Positions 9,729-19,100 of a stretch of DNA of 64,000 bases are shown here, piece after piece. The notes under the pieces were generated by a model. The model searched no databases. It was not told the DNA's origin and was given only the letters and a program-made list of their open reading frames with translations. The position numbers were made by a program, and so were the translations under genes. The DNA comes from CAXMQZ01 sp963719055. GTDB taxonomy: Bacteria > Acidobacteriota > Thermoanaerobaculia > Multivoradales > JAHEKO01. The first letter of the stretch is position 1. Each line of letters begins with the position of its first letter. The stretch covers positions 124,001-188,000 of the forward strand of contig CAVRAU010000023.1 of NCBI GenBank assembly GCA_963719055.1, read 5' to 3'.

Positions 9729-9884
9729 GACCCTTGGCAGGGCCTGCCTGAGGACCGCCTCGCGCGAGTGAATGTTTGAGGGGTGGCGCTCGTCTCCGCA
9801 TCCGTCGCCTCGGATCCTGGTGGGTCTTCTATGGTTCTCCTGGCGGCTCCTCCTGAGGCCCTCTGGCAGACCCTCCCAAGGGTC
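9729..9884. ncRNA. Candidate structured RNA (long imperfect hairpin, strand undecided)
   Basis: The two ends pair over 156 nt in five blocks: GACCCTTGG 9729-9737 with CCAAGGGTC 9876-9884 (9 bp), AGGG 9739-9742 with CCCT 9871-9874, TGCC 9745-9748 with GGCA 9865-9868, GAGGA 9750-9754 with TCCTC 9848-9852, and CCGCC 9755-9759 with GGCGG 9842-9846. That is 27 bp separated by small loops, one 12-nt one-sided bulge, and an 80-nt interior with smaller hairpins (for example ATCCG/CGGAT). A rod with a bulged middle recalls 6S RNA, but I see neither a clear promoter nor a T-run on either strand, so identity and strand are open. Confidence 0.35.
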
Positions 9885-10221
9885 GTGGGTGCCCCCACCC
9901 ACCCGAGTGATCTTGTCAGGCGTGCCTCCTGCGAGACATCCTCTGGAGCCTCTTCCGCTGCTCCGTCGTCATCTCCCCTCCCGTCCCTTCTGTAGATCAG
10001 TCGAGATCAAAAGCGTCTTCCCGGACGTTCTGGGTACTCGGATAGGGGGCCTCGAGGCGAGCGCTTGGCTCCCACTTGGGCAAATAGACGCCGATGCGGC
10101 GCGAAGGCTCGCGGAGACGAGTGTCCTACCCCCAAATTCCCATCTACACGAGGCGGTCCCCTGCAGAGTACCCAGGACGTCCTCTACAGACGCTGGCCTC
10201 AGGGCACCTTGTGCGGTCGCA

Positions 10222-10249
10222 CGGCCAGCACGGAGGCACGGCCGCTTCA
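10222..10249. repeat. GC-rich intergenic repeat, copy 1
   Basis: 28-nt unit beginning CGGCCAGCACGGAGGC and ending GGCCGCTTCA. It is nearly the same as the unit at 10336-10362 (two substitutions plus one short indel region) and shares its core with 29233-29255. Found only between genes in this window. Confidence 0.6.
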
Positions 10250-10335
10250 GTCACGCCCATGCGAGACACAGGAGTCAGTGCGCGGAAACCGATCCGCACC
10301 GCACCCATGGTCCTCCGCCATTGCGTCACGATCAA

Positions 10336-10362
10336 CGGCCGGCACAGAGGCCGGCCGCTTCA
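10336..10362. repeat. GC-rich intergenic repeat, copy 2
   Basis: 27-nt unit with inverted arms GGCCGGC / GCCGGCC around a 6-base centre, ending CGCTTCA like copy 1. It lies 15 bases from the terminator of the TonB receptor gene. Confidence 0.6.
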
Positions 10363-10377
10363 AGATCGAGGAGCCAC

Positions 10378-10406
10378 AAAAAAGGGGACCGCTTGCGCGG
10401 TCCCCT
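10378..10406 (-). terminator. Rho-independent terminator of the TonB receptor gene
   Basis: On the minus strand a perfect 9-bp stem GGGGACCGC / GCGGTCCCC (10385-10393 with 10398-10406), 4-base loop, then seven T (10378-10384). It starts 27 bases after the receptor stop codon. Confidence 0.92.
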
Positions 10407-10432
10407 GAAGCTCCTCATGGAGCGAGCGGAAA

Positions 10433-13400
10433 CTAGAAGGTCCAGCGGAGTCCGATTTGCATTCTCCAGCGTGACCGGGTGTTGCTGATCTCGAACTTGT
10501 CGTTGTTGTCGGGATCGGTGATGACGTTGGACAGAGCGTAGATCGGCTTGCCCTCGTCATTCGTGCCCTCGTAGTTGATCTCGGACAGGGTGTTGAAGTT
10601 GGCGTACCGCACGCTGCCGCTATCCCGGTCGAGGAGGTTGAAGAAGTTGAAGAGATCGAAGGTCAGCTGTAGGTGGGTCCGCTTGATCGGCAGGTCCTGA
10701 GCCACTCGGATATCAAACGACTGGAACCAGGGGCTGTCGCAGGTGTTGCGCTCGATGATGCCGCCGCGGGCATCGCTGAGACACTTCTCACCCGACACAA
10801 AGGCATCCCACTCTTCCCAGGTGCCCCGGCTGAACTCCACATCTCCCTCGTTAGCCGGCACATACAGCAGATCGTTGCTGTAGAAGTTCTCCGTGTTGAT
10901 GCTCAGAAATGGCTGTCGACCGTATACCCAGCTGTAGGGCCGACCGGACTGGAGGTTGTAGAAGCCCGATAGGGTCGTCGGCCAACGGCTCTCGCCGTTG
11001 AAACGGTACGAGAGCGAGAAGTTGAACCGATGCTCCACCGAGAAGTCCGAACGGCTCTCGGGTGGATTATTGGGATCCAACGCCTCATTGAACTGCCAGT
11101 TGGAAACCGCACGGCTCGAGGTGCCGTCATTGATGACGTTCGAGTCGCCATAGGCGTAGGAGAGGTAGCCCCACACTCCGCGGCGATACGGCCGTTCCAC
11201 CTTGACGGCGAAGTTGGTCGCATTCCCCTTGTCGCTGTTGGTCAGCTGATAGGCACCCGAGAAATCTGTGTCCACGGTGCTCGAACAGCGGACGTCCGTC
11301 GAAGCCGAGGTTCTCTCCGGTCCGCTGAATATTGATGTTCGGAAGGCGACATCTTCGACGGTCTCACCGATGAGAAGCTCAGCAGTACCGATGAGGTTCC
11401 ACCAGGGTAGCTCCCGATCGTAGGCCAGGTTGACACGCCACAGACTCGGCATCTTGAAGCTCGGGTCGATGAAGTTGAACTCACCGGAGCTTCCGGCTGC
11501 ATCGGCTGGCACCTCTTGGCCAAATGGATCGGGGTTGAAGTCCACCGAATCGAACAGCCGGAAGAAGGTCTGCTCGATACCTGTGCGAGCGTACTGATTC
11601 GAGATCCAGACGTAGGGGGTGCGACCGGCAAAGATGCCAACACCACCCCGCAGCTGCTGCTTGCCGTCACCATTCATGTCCCAGTTGAAGCCGATCCGCG
11701 GCTGCCAGAGCTGCTCGCCACTCGGCATTTCGCTGGTATCGACTCCGTAGATGGCCTGTGCTTCGGGGTTGAAGCTCGGCTTGTCGGGGAAGTACGGCAC
11801 ATCCAGCCGCAGACCGTAGGTCAGCGTCAGGTTCGGCTTGGCCGCCCAGACATCACCGGCGTAGAAGCCCCACTGGTTGACCCCGAACTGCTGGGTCTCG
11901 GGTTGGCCCGGGTTGACGATCGTGTACTCCCACTCATCGGACGGCGCATCGTTGAGGAACTTATCCAAGGTGTCGAATTCGTAGGCGCCGAAAGCGTTCT
12001 GGATGAACAGGTTGTCGAACTCGAAGAACTGATTCGAGGTGCCGAAGGTGAGCGTATGGTTGCCCTTGATCCAGGTGAAATCGTTGGTCAGCTCGATGAT
12101 GTCCTGATCCAGGGCGTTGCGGGTCGAAAAGGGCTCGGAGCCGGCCTCGAACTCGCTGAAGAAGCCCTCATCCGGTGCGATGTCCTCGATCTCTACCCAT
12201 GGGAAGATGGACACGGGTGGACGCCGATCCTTGATGGTCTGATAAGTGACTCGCAACTCGTTGAACTTGTTGGAACCGAAGACAGCGTTCCACTGACCCA
12301 CCAGCGAGTTGGTCTCACTGGAGAAGTCGTAGGCCTCGGACGGGTACTCGTAGGTGAACGAGCTGGGTCGATTGACGAGGTTACCTGCATCGACATAATT
12401 CCAGCGCAAGGTCAGCTGATTGCCCTCGCTGGCGTTGAAATCGAAGCGCACGAAGGCCTTGTCCGAGGGAATCTGCCGGATGTTTTCATCGCGAGACCCC
12501 GGGTCGAAGTTGTACTGTGCCAACTTGTCTTCAAAGGCCGTCGCCGCCGCCGACACCGCCGGATCGCAACCGCCGAAGCACTGGCCCGAGTTGCCGCTGA
12601 GCGACCAGCCGGTGGGCTGATCCTGGGTCTTGATTTCGGCGTTGACGAAATAGAAGATCTTGTCCTTGCTGATGGGACCCCCCAGACGGAAGCCGTAAAT
12701 CTGCTGCTCGAACTGGCCCGGCTCGCCCAGAATCTCGGGCCCATCTCCCACCAGAGATTGATCACGACCATAGTAGAAAACCGAACCTTTGTGTTGGTTG
12801 CTGCCGCTGCGGGTGATCGCGTTCAGCGAGCCGCCCGAGTAGCCGCCGTTGCGGACATCGTAGTCGGCCATCACCAACTGGATCTCCTGAATGGCATCCA
12901 GACTGATGGGCGTGGTCTCCGCCTGGCCACCGGGAGTGCCCGGAGTCGGCCAGACCGAAGAGATCGTTGTTGACCGAACCGTCGATCTGGATGTTGTTGA
13001 ACCGACTGTTGCGGCCCGCAAAGCTGATCGCCTGAGAGTCCTCATTCTCCGCCGACAGGGTGACGAACGGGTTGGTGCGCGCAAAGTCGTTGAAGCCGCG
13101 TTCGATGGTCGGCAGATCCTCGATCGTCTGGATCGCGACGTTGCTGGCCGCACCGGTGCGCGACGGGCTGATCAGCGGGTTCGACTCACCCACCACCGTG
13201 ACCGTCTCAGTGACGGTCTGCCAGGTTCAGCATGTAGGTCAGACGAGTCAGCTCACCCAGATTGACGTAGATTTCCGTCGACTGCTGGGGATGAAAGCCC
13301 TCCAGGCTGACCGAAACGGCGTATGGACCGCCAGGGCGGACATTCTGGATGCTGAATCGCCCTTGGGTATCGGTTACCGTCGCATAGCGGGTTCCGGTGG

Positions 13401-13554
13401 GTTGATGGATGGCCTCGACATTGACGCCCGGCAGTGCGGCTTTGTCCGCGTCGCTCACGACACCGCCCAGAGCACCAGTGGTGGTCTGTGCGAAGGCCAT
13501 GCTCGTGCAGAGCGCCAGAGCGAGGAATAGTGCGGCTCTGGTTGTGAATCTCAT
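10433..13554 (-). CDS. TonB-dependent outer-membrane receptor with N-terminal CarboxypepD_reg domain (frameshifted)
   Basis: Outer-membrane beta-barrel importer of about 1,040 residues after correction. Signal peptide (MRFTTRAALFLALALCTSMAFA), then a carboxypeptidase-regulatory-like/Ig fold (GALGGVVSDADKAALPGVNVEA), a plug domain (NNIQIDGSVNNDLFG, YDVRNGGYSGGSLNAITRSG) and a long barrel ending in a terminal Phe (MQIGLRWTF), typical of BAM substrates. It is the Oar-like/SusC-unlike type common in Acidobacteriota; no SusD partner is next to it. ATG 13554 has GGAGGACTGCT upstream. Breaks: one extra base near 13218 and another near 12941. Substrate unknown. Monocistronic, with its own terminator. 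Confidence 0.9.
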
Positions 13555-13771
13555 AGCAGTCCTCCAAAAAGAAAAATAAGGGGTGAAATATGAGTGCGAT
13601 TGGAAGCCGAGAATTCGGTCTCCGATGGAGAAACGGGTGGCGGGCAGGTCAGCGCGTGAACTCCCGCCCTGGGGTGACAACGGTGTGTCAAGAGGGCCAC
13701 AATTCGCTTACTCCGCCAGTCCAGTCGAGGCCTGGTTTTTCCCTGTGAAAACAGTCTATACCACCCATTTC

Positions 13772-13793
13772 CCCTTGGCTACAAGGGTGTCAA
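13772..13793 (-). promoter_or_regulatory. Possible promoter element with inverted repeat upstream of the TonB receptor
   Basis: On the minus strand a TTGACA hexamer (13793-13788) is followed at once by the inverted repeat CCCTTG-TAGC-CAAGGG (13787-13772). The -10 at normal spacing is poor. The repeat could be an operator. The rest of the 270-base interval 13555-13825 shows only the ribosome-binding site. Confidence 0.3.
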
Positions 13794-13825
13794 GCATTCA
13801 TTCTTTTGGATGAAACAGGTGAGGT

Positions 13826-14287
13826 TCAGTCGACCCCGGTAGAGCCGAATCCACCCTCGCCGCGCTGCGTCGATGCGAGCCTATCTCTCTCTGTCAAAAC
13901 AACTTGCGACACCGGTGCCACGACCAGCTGAGCGATACGGTCGCCGCGCTCGAGGCGGAATTCCTCCTGCCCCAGGTTGACCAGGATGACCTTGATTTCG
14001 CCCCGGTAGTCGCTGTCGATGGTACCGGGAGTATTGAGGAGGGTGACCCCGTGGCGCAGCGCCAAGCCACTACGCGGTCGCACCTGCCCTTCCCAGCCTG
14101 TCGGCAGCTCCAGAATCAGACCTGTCGGCACCTGGACACGCTGGCCAGGTGCAACGATCTGCGCGGCTTCGATGGCCGCTCGGAGATCCACTCCAGCACT
14201 ACCAGGCGAGGCGTGCTCCGGCAGAGCCATACCCTGGGCATGGGCCAACCGGAGCACCGGAATGGTGATGGGATCAGTTGCCGCCAC
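13826..14287 (-). CDS. dut: Deoxyuridine 5'-triphosphate nucleotidohydrolase (dUTPase)
   Basis: Hydrolyses dUTP to dUMP and PPi, keeping uracil out of DNA and feeding thymidylate synthesis. 153 residues, trimeric dUTPase fold. The five motifs are visible: PGSAGVDLRAA (I), RPRSGLALRHG (II), NTPGTIDSDYRGEI (III), RGDRIAQLVV (IV) and the C-terminal P-loop-like RGEGGFGSTG (V). It is the last gene of the long secretion operon, overlapping the pseudopilin upstream by 14 bases; this looks like a positional hitch-hiker rather than a functional part. No frameshift. Confidence 0.96.
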   Translation of the reverse strand: MAATDPITIPVLRLAHAQGMALPEHASPGSAGVDLRAAIEAAQIVAPGQRVQVPTGLILELPTGWEGQVRPRSGLALRHGVTLLNTPGTIDSDYRGEIKVILVNLGQEEFRLERGDRIAQLVVAPVSQVVLTERDRLASTQRGEGGFGSTGVD

Positions 14288-15002
14288 TGCGATTCGACCG
14301 CCGTCGTGGATTGCGATTCACCGGACCTTGACCGGACTGCGCCGGGGTATTGCCACCCACCGGGCCCAGACCTGGACGAAAGGGCCGCCCCACCCAGCGA
14401 ACGTTCGCCCGGACGGGACTCAGGGTATCTGGTGTGAGGTTGGCGATGGGAACCAGGTCGGCGGTGAATCGCCAGTCACTGTGCTTGCTACCCTCGAAGA
14501 AACTCTTCAGCGCCTCGTCGTCGCTACGGCTGTGCACCCCGACAATCGGTGCCGTGCCCACGGCGGAACGCCGCCGCTGACTCTCACCGCCGAGTTGCCG
14601 CGGACCCGCACCCCCAAAGGTCTGGGGCTGCTGCTCGGGTGCGACCCCGCGGCCCCGACGACCGCGCCGACCCTGCCTCTGCCCTGGAGCGGTCTGCGCG
14701 TAGATCAGTCCCCACTGACCGTCATCCGTCAAGGGATCGGTCCAGAGCTGGCGGATCGAGCGAGGTTTCACTGTCAGCAGCTCTTCGAGACGCAGAGGGT
14801 AACGACCGTTGCGCAGCTGGAAGACACGAATCGCTTCGGCGTACTGCATGCCCCGGAAGATCAGCTCCTCTTCCTTGTCGCGTTGGATGACGTTGCTCCA
14901 AACGGGCATGGCCGCCGAAATGACGACCGCCATCACGGTGAAGATGATGATCATTCCCACCAAGGTGAAACCGGTCTGGGTCGAGCGACGGTTCTCTACC
15001 AT
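14274..15002 (-). CDS. Pseudopilin-like protein lacking Glu5 (type II secretion / type IV pilus family)
   Basis: 242 residues. A short basic leader precedes the class III cleavage site TG^FTLVGMIII and a hydrophobic helix. The usual Glu at position 5 of the mature protein is Gly here (FTLVG), as in GspK-type minor pseudopilins, but the following region (DKEEELIFRGMQYAEAIRVFQ, GRYPLRLEEL) is GspG-like. The C-terminal 100 residues are Gly/Arg/Pro/Gln-rich and low complexity. It is third of three pseudopilins after the secretin. Processing by PilD and incorporation in a pseudopilus are inferred from the family. Confidence 0.8.
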   Translation of the reverse strand: MVENRRSTQTGFTLVGMIIIFTVMAVVISAAMPVWSNVIQRDKEEELIFRGMQYAEAIRVFQLRNGRYPLRLEELLTVKPRSIRQLWTDPLTDDGQWGLIYAQTAPGQRQGRRGRRGRGVAPEQQPQTFGGAGPRQLGGESQRRRSAVGTAPIVGVHSRSDDEALKSFFEGSKHSDWRFTADLVPIANLTPDTLSPVRANVRWVGRPFRPGLGPVGGNTPAQSGQGPVNRNPRRRSNRSGGN

Positions 15003-15424
15003 TCGCTATAAGGAGTTCCGTGCAGACTGATCAACTCCGAACCAGAGTGGACATCGATGATTCCCGGCTGCAAATCTTCGGGGAGATCGGTCTCCGGAGG
15101 CTGCTCCTCCGGGTCCAACTCCTCGTAGACCACCAGCCAGGTATCCGCACTCTTGGTAATCGGATCTCTGGGGACCGCACGAAGATAGCCAGCCTCCACC
15201 AGGGCCTCCAACGTCGGCGGGTAGTGCCCCTTGTCCCCGTGGAACTGATCGATCACATCGCGGAAGATGTGCAGATTGGATTTCAATACCGCCTCGGCGC
15301 CCCGTCGCGGCACATCCTTGAGCGCCGGCAGGGCGATGGTCGCCAGAATTCCGATCACGGCCACCACGATGATCAGCTCCATCAGGGTGAAACCCGATCT
15401 CGATCTCGACCTTCTCATCACCAC
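14996..15424 (-). CDS. GspG-like pseudopilin
   Basis: 142 residues. Leader RRSRSRSG, cleavage before FTLMELIIVVAVIGILATIALPAL with Glu5 present, then the long helix and the GspG-like body (RDVIDQFHGDKGHYPPTLEALVEAGYLRAVPRDPIT). The C-terminal part ends TPYSEW, as does its neighbour (VPYKEW), marking the two as paralogues. ATG at 15424 or 15418, both overlapping the preceding gene. Predicted to be a subunit of the pseudopilus driven by GspE/GspF of this operon. It is the most canonical of the three pseudopilins and so the best candidate for the major one. Confidence 0.88.
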   Translation of the reverse strand: MVMRRSRSRSGFTLMELIIVVAVIGILATIALPALKDVPRRGAEAVLKSNLHIFRDVIDQFHGDKGHYPPTLEALVEAGYLRAVPRDPITKSADTWLVVYEELDPEEQPPETDLPEDLQPGIIDVHSGSELISLHGTPYSEW

Positions 15425-15894
15425 TCCTTGTAGGGCACCTTGTTCAAGCCCACCCCTTCGCTCAGCGAATAGACATCGAAGACGTTCTCACCTCCCCAAG
15501 AAGTGGAGTCGAAGTCGTCTTGAAAGCTCCGCAGCCCCCACTCGTACTCGCCCGTCATGGGATCTCGTGGAATCCGACGCAAGAACCGCACCTGCTTGTC
15601 GATCTGCCCCACCAGATCCACTCCTTCGACCAACACCTCGATCTCACTTGGATAGCCATCGGTTCCCAGGTCCACCGGGATCAACCCGGCATCGCTGTAA
15701 CGTTTGAATTCGTCAATCGCATTCCGCATGGTCCTCAGCGCCAGCCGCAGCTCGATCTCCTTGGCTCTTCTGACAGTGTACTTGGATGCCGGTAAGGCGA
15801 CCGCGGCAAGAGTCACGAGAAGAGTCGTGACCAACACCAGTTCCACCATCGTGTAACCAGATCGGTGCCAGGCACGGTGCTCGGAACGAGCCAT
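15418..15894 (-). CDS. GspG-like pseudopilin, second paralogue
   Basis: 158 residues. Leader MARSEHRAWHRSG is followed by YTMVELVLVTTLLVTLAAVALPA: mature residue 1 is Tyr rather than Phe, Glu5 is present. The body has the GspG pattern (LRTMRNAIDEFKRYSDAGLIP, FLRRIPRDPMTGEYEWGLRSF) and a C-terminus similar to the downstream paralogue. It starts 18 bases after the secretin stop and overlaps the next gene by 7 bases. Function inferred: pseudopilus subunit or initiating tip subunit. Confidence 0.85.
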   Translation of the reverse strand: MARSEHRAWHRSGYTMVELVLVTTLLVTLAAVALPASKYTVRRAKEIELRLALRTMRNAIDEFKRYSDAGLIPVDLGTDGYPSEIEVLVEGVDLVGQIDKQVRFLRRIPRDPMTGEYEWGLRSFQDDFDSTSWGGENVFDVYSLSEGVGLNKVPYKEW

Positions 15895-15912
15895 TGCTTT
15901 GGGTTCCTCCGG

Positions 15913-18502
15913 CTAGCCGCGGAGCGGTGGATCACCGCGCTCGGGTGGGTCGGGCCTTTCCGGAGTCTCGAAAGGCTCCGAAGCGCTGCCCTCCGGTCCC
16001 ACCTGAATGACCGCTCTCTTCTTCTTCAAAGGCTGGATGGGTTCGAGGGCTCGATCCAGAGCCTTGCCCTTCTCGAACTTCACCACCGCCCGGCCTTCGG
16101 TCAGGGCGCGAAACCGGACAAAAGCCACCGTACCCTGCCCCTGGACCCCTTGACGATTCCCCAGCCGGCTGGCACCGAGGACGATTCGACCCGGCTCGGA
16201 GAACTCGGACAGGAATTGGCTCTCCTTCTTGGAGCCGATGAAATCGCCTGACCAGACATCCAGAACCTGGAGCCGTTTGTCGTTATAGCGCAAGGTGATC
16301 GGCAGGTGCGACACCTGTTGCGAAGCATCGATCTGGACGGCCACATTGAAGCGGTCGCCAACTCCGACCCTCTTCTTTGTCGGCTGCAGCCGAATCTCGA
16401 CAGCCGCCGCGGTCTCGTCGCGGTCGGCAGCCAGTTGTATCTCCGAGTGGCGACCCGGCGAGTAGCTCGCCGGCATGAACAGAGGCCGATGCTGGCGGCG
16501 ATAGGAAACCTCGGATGGACCGCCGTCCTCCTCGTCTTCTGTGGCGGGCAACGAGTCTTCAAAAGGATCGAACTCGCGTTGTTCAGGCTCGCCTTCGAAG
16601 AAATCTCGTGGCGTGCCGGGTTCCACTATCTGTTGCCCCGGCAGATCGTCCTCGGTGCCCGTCTCCTCTCCTTGCTCGTTCTGCAGTCCGCGAGGCAGGT
16701 TCTGGATGCGGCGCCGGATCATCTCGCGAATCCTCTCCGCATCTTCGTCGCCACCGTCTTCGTCAAATGGACCCTCCACATCCGACTCCACTCTGGGACT
16801 ACCGCCACGGAAGGTGATATTGGCTTCGGTCCCCACCCAGATGGGCAGTAGGTCCTGCTCATCGATGTTGGCCGTCCGGATGATGTGGGGTGTCATCGTC
16901 AGGATGAGATCCGTGCGGTCCAAATCGGTCCTCTTGTGTGTGAAGAGACGACCGATGATCGGAATGTCCATCAGCCCCGGGATACCGGTATCCGTGGTCG
17001 TCTCATCGGTGCGGATCAGACCGGCCAGGAAGTTGGTCTCACCGTCCTTCAGACGAATATTGGATTCGATCCGCCGAGTGGCAATGATCGGCTGCTGACC
17101 CCGACTCACCGACAAAACCGGTGATGGCACTGACTTCGACCTTGAGCTTGAGAGTGATCTCCTTGTTGTGGTGAATCCGGGGCTCGATATCCAGACGGAT
17201 GCCGATGTCCTGATACTGGAACGAGGTGATCGGCACGATGTTGCCACCGATGGTATTGGCACTGTTGAAGGTGGTGACCGGGATGGGAACCTGATCCCCG
17301 ATGTGAAGAAGCGCTTTCTCGCCATCGCTGATCCTGACCTGAGGACTGGCCAGCAGTTGGGCTTCCGTTCGCTGTTTCATGAAGTCGTAGCTGAAGCTGG
17401 GAATGGTCACCAGCCAATCGCCCTGGTTGATGAACTCCAGATCGGAGACCCGGTAGCCACCGGTGTCGCCGACTTGCAGGGACGGATCGAGGAACTGCGT
17501 GATCTGGTAGTCGCTCAGCAGGATTCCCAACTCCTGGAGTTTCTTGGTGTCGATCTCGAGCAGCTCCACATCCACCACGACTTCGCCGCGGGACTTGTCA
17601 TTGGTGCCGATGATCGTCTCGGCCACCTTGACCTTGTCGGCGCTGTCCCGCAAAACGATGGCGTTGAGCTGATCGTTGGCGGCCACGTTCTTGGCTCCCA
17701 CCAGGCTGCGGAGCATGGTCATGACGTCCTTGGGCTCGGCATTCGAGAGAAAGAAGGTCTGGATCACCAGATCCTCGTAGGCGCGACGATTCTGGGGCGT
17801 ATCCTCGACCACTATGATGGTGTGCTCGTCCAGCACCTTGTAGAAGTGCTTGGACGTCCGCATCAGGATTTCGAGAGCGTCCTGGGCGTTGACGGATTCG
17901 AGCTCGATGGCGATCTCTTGATCGCGCAGCTTGGGATCGAACATGACGTTGATGCCAAAGGCCTTACCCAGTGCCAGATAGATGTCCTGGACCGACACGG
18001 GACGGGGAAAGCTCAGGGAGATCGGTTCTGCAGAGCGGGGATCGAGCACCGGCGGCTGGGCTCTGGCGCCTCTGGCGGCCTCTTTCATTTCCGCCAGCGT
18101 CAGGTCTGGATCACCGCCTCTCTCGGTGACAGCGATGTCTTCCATGACCTTCTCGAGCTCGACACGGGCGTACTGGTTGGTAGGGTCGAGCTGCACCGCC
18201 TGCCTGTATTCCTCCAATGCCCGGTCCAGAGCCTCTGCTTCGTGCAAGAGTTTGGCTCGCTCGAAGTGCATCTGCGAGGCCTTGAGCTTGGCCCGCAGCA
18301 GACCCGTCTGATAGGAGACGTTGTTGGGATGGTTATCGACGAGCTCCAGGTACTGCATCACCGCTTGATCCCAGTCTCCTTCCTGTTCGGCTACCTGCGC
18401 CTGGCGAGAGGTGTTGTAGCCCGAGCAGCCCATGAGGGCTGCGAGAGCCATGACGAGTGCCATGCTGAAACCGCGGAGTCGGTGCCTTCGCATCGCCCGC
18501 AT
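15913..18502 (-). CDS. Secretin lipoprotein with N-terminal TPR and C-terminal cohesin-like domain (GspD/PilQ family, frameshifted)
   Basis: Outer-membrane gate of about 862 residues. A lipoprotein signal with lipobox ALMGC is followed by TPR-like repeats (residues about 25-130), secretin N domains (PVSVQDIYLALGKAFGINVMFD), the N1/N3 folds, and the secretin core with VELLEIDTKKLQELGI, LLASPQVRISDGEKALLHIGDQVPIP and GIPGLMDIPIIGRLFT. After an acidic linker comes a cohesin-type beta domain (about residues 690-830: IRLQPTKKRVGVGDRFNVAVQ ... VLGASRL). One missing base near 17098 breaks the secretin domain. ATG 18502 has GGAGG five bases upstream. In this fused layout the TPR could replace a separate pilotin; the cohesin role is unknown. 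Confidence 0.9.
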
Positions 18503-18503
18503 C

Positions 18504-19097
18504 TTATCCTCCAATCTCCAATCGCTGGGCTGGAGCCTCGGGAAACCCGACAAAGCCCAGATCGGCTGACTCCATTCCTATCTTCACCAAAACGAATTTG
18601 TCCTTCAAGATGTCCCCCTCCGGGACATTGAAGATCTCACTGCCGTCCGTGAACACCGCCAGCCGCCGACGGCCATTGCCAAAGTTGCCCAGATACACCA
18701 CGTCGATGGCGGGTGGCCTCGGCGCCGGCGGCCGGACGGGCGCCGTGACCTCGGTCGTTCGACGCTGGCGAGCCTCTTCGATCCTCTGGCGAAGATCCGA
18801 CTCCGTCGGCTTGGGTCGCGGAGGAGGCTCGGGACGACCTGCCTGAAACGGATCTCGGCCTTCGCTGAGCGCTTCGGTCCCCATCACGAGCGCACTCGAA
18901 TGCAGCTCCTCGACTTCCGGCAGCGTCGTTCTCCAATCCTGCTCGGCCAGACCCGTGGTGCGACCGCCAGACGAGCGACCACCCGAACCGCTGAAGCTAT
19001 CCACCGAGAACAACGAACCGAGCCGTCGTCCTGCCGCGATCACGAGAATCAAGGCGAGAACGGCCAACAGGGCTTGTTGCTTCTGCTTCTTACTCAA
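18504..19097 (-). CDS. PilP/GspC-like inner-membrane protein
   Basis: 197 residues. One N-terminal membrane helix (ALLAVLALILVIAAG), a Gly/Ser and Pro/Arg-rich linker, and a small C-terminal beta domain (DVVYLGNFGNGRRRLAVFTDGSEIFNVPEGDILKDKFVLVKIG) with the pattern of the HR/PilP domain that binds the secretin N0 region. Standard PilP is a lipoprotein; here anchoring is by a helix, closer to GspC. It is placed between pilO and the secretin, the usual pilP position. The assignment is from position, topology and the beta-domain pattern. Confidence 0.75.
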   Translation of the reverse strand: MSKKQKQQALLAVLALILVIAAGRRLGSLFSVDSFSGSGGRSSGGRTTGLAEQDWRTTLPEVEELHSSALVMGTEALSEGRDPFQAGRPEPPPRPKPTESDLRQRIEEARQRRTTEVTAPVRPPAPRPPAIDVVYLGNFGNGRRRLAVFTDGSEIFNVPEGDILKDKFVLVKIGMESADLGFVGFPEAPAQRLEIGG

Positions 19098-19100
19098 CGC

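Larger units (their letters stand above)
9666..10377. other. Gene-poor interval of about 0.7 kb
   Basis: No reading frame here has convincing protein character; the open frames present are Arg/Ser/Pro-rich in every phase, as expected of non-coding GC-rich DNA. It holds a long imperfect stem at 9729-9884, a separate 7-bp hairpin (GTGGGTG/CACCCAC with CCCC loop, 9885-9902), and two copies of a GC-rich repeat near the right end. It lies between the end of the nth/SDR run and the 3' end of the TonB receptor. Confidence 0.6.

Noticed and set aside
9729..9884. Firm assignment of the stem-loop as 6S RNA
   Set aside because: The general shape fits, but there is no diagnostic sequence, promoter or terminator on either strand. 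Kept only as a candidate structured RNA.
9772..10488. 238-codon open frame in the interval after the 72-residue gene
   Set aside because: Arg/Ser/Pro-rich in a manner typical of non-coding GC-rich DNA, no ribosome-binding site, overlaps the terminator and the receptor 3' end.
11516..12973. 485-codon open frame on the plus strand, antisense to the TonB receptor
   Set aside because: The opposite strand has clear receptor motifs; this frame is its high-GC shadow with no recognisable domain.
17168..18631. 487-codon plus-strand open frame
   Set aside because: Antisense to the secretin; no independent support.
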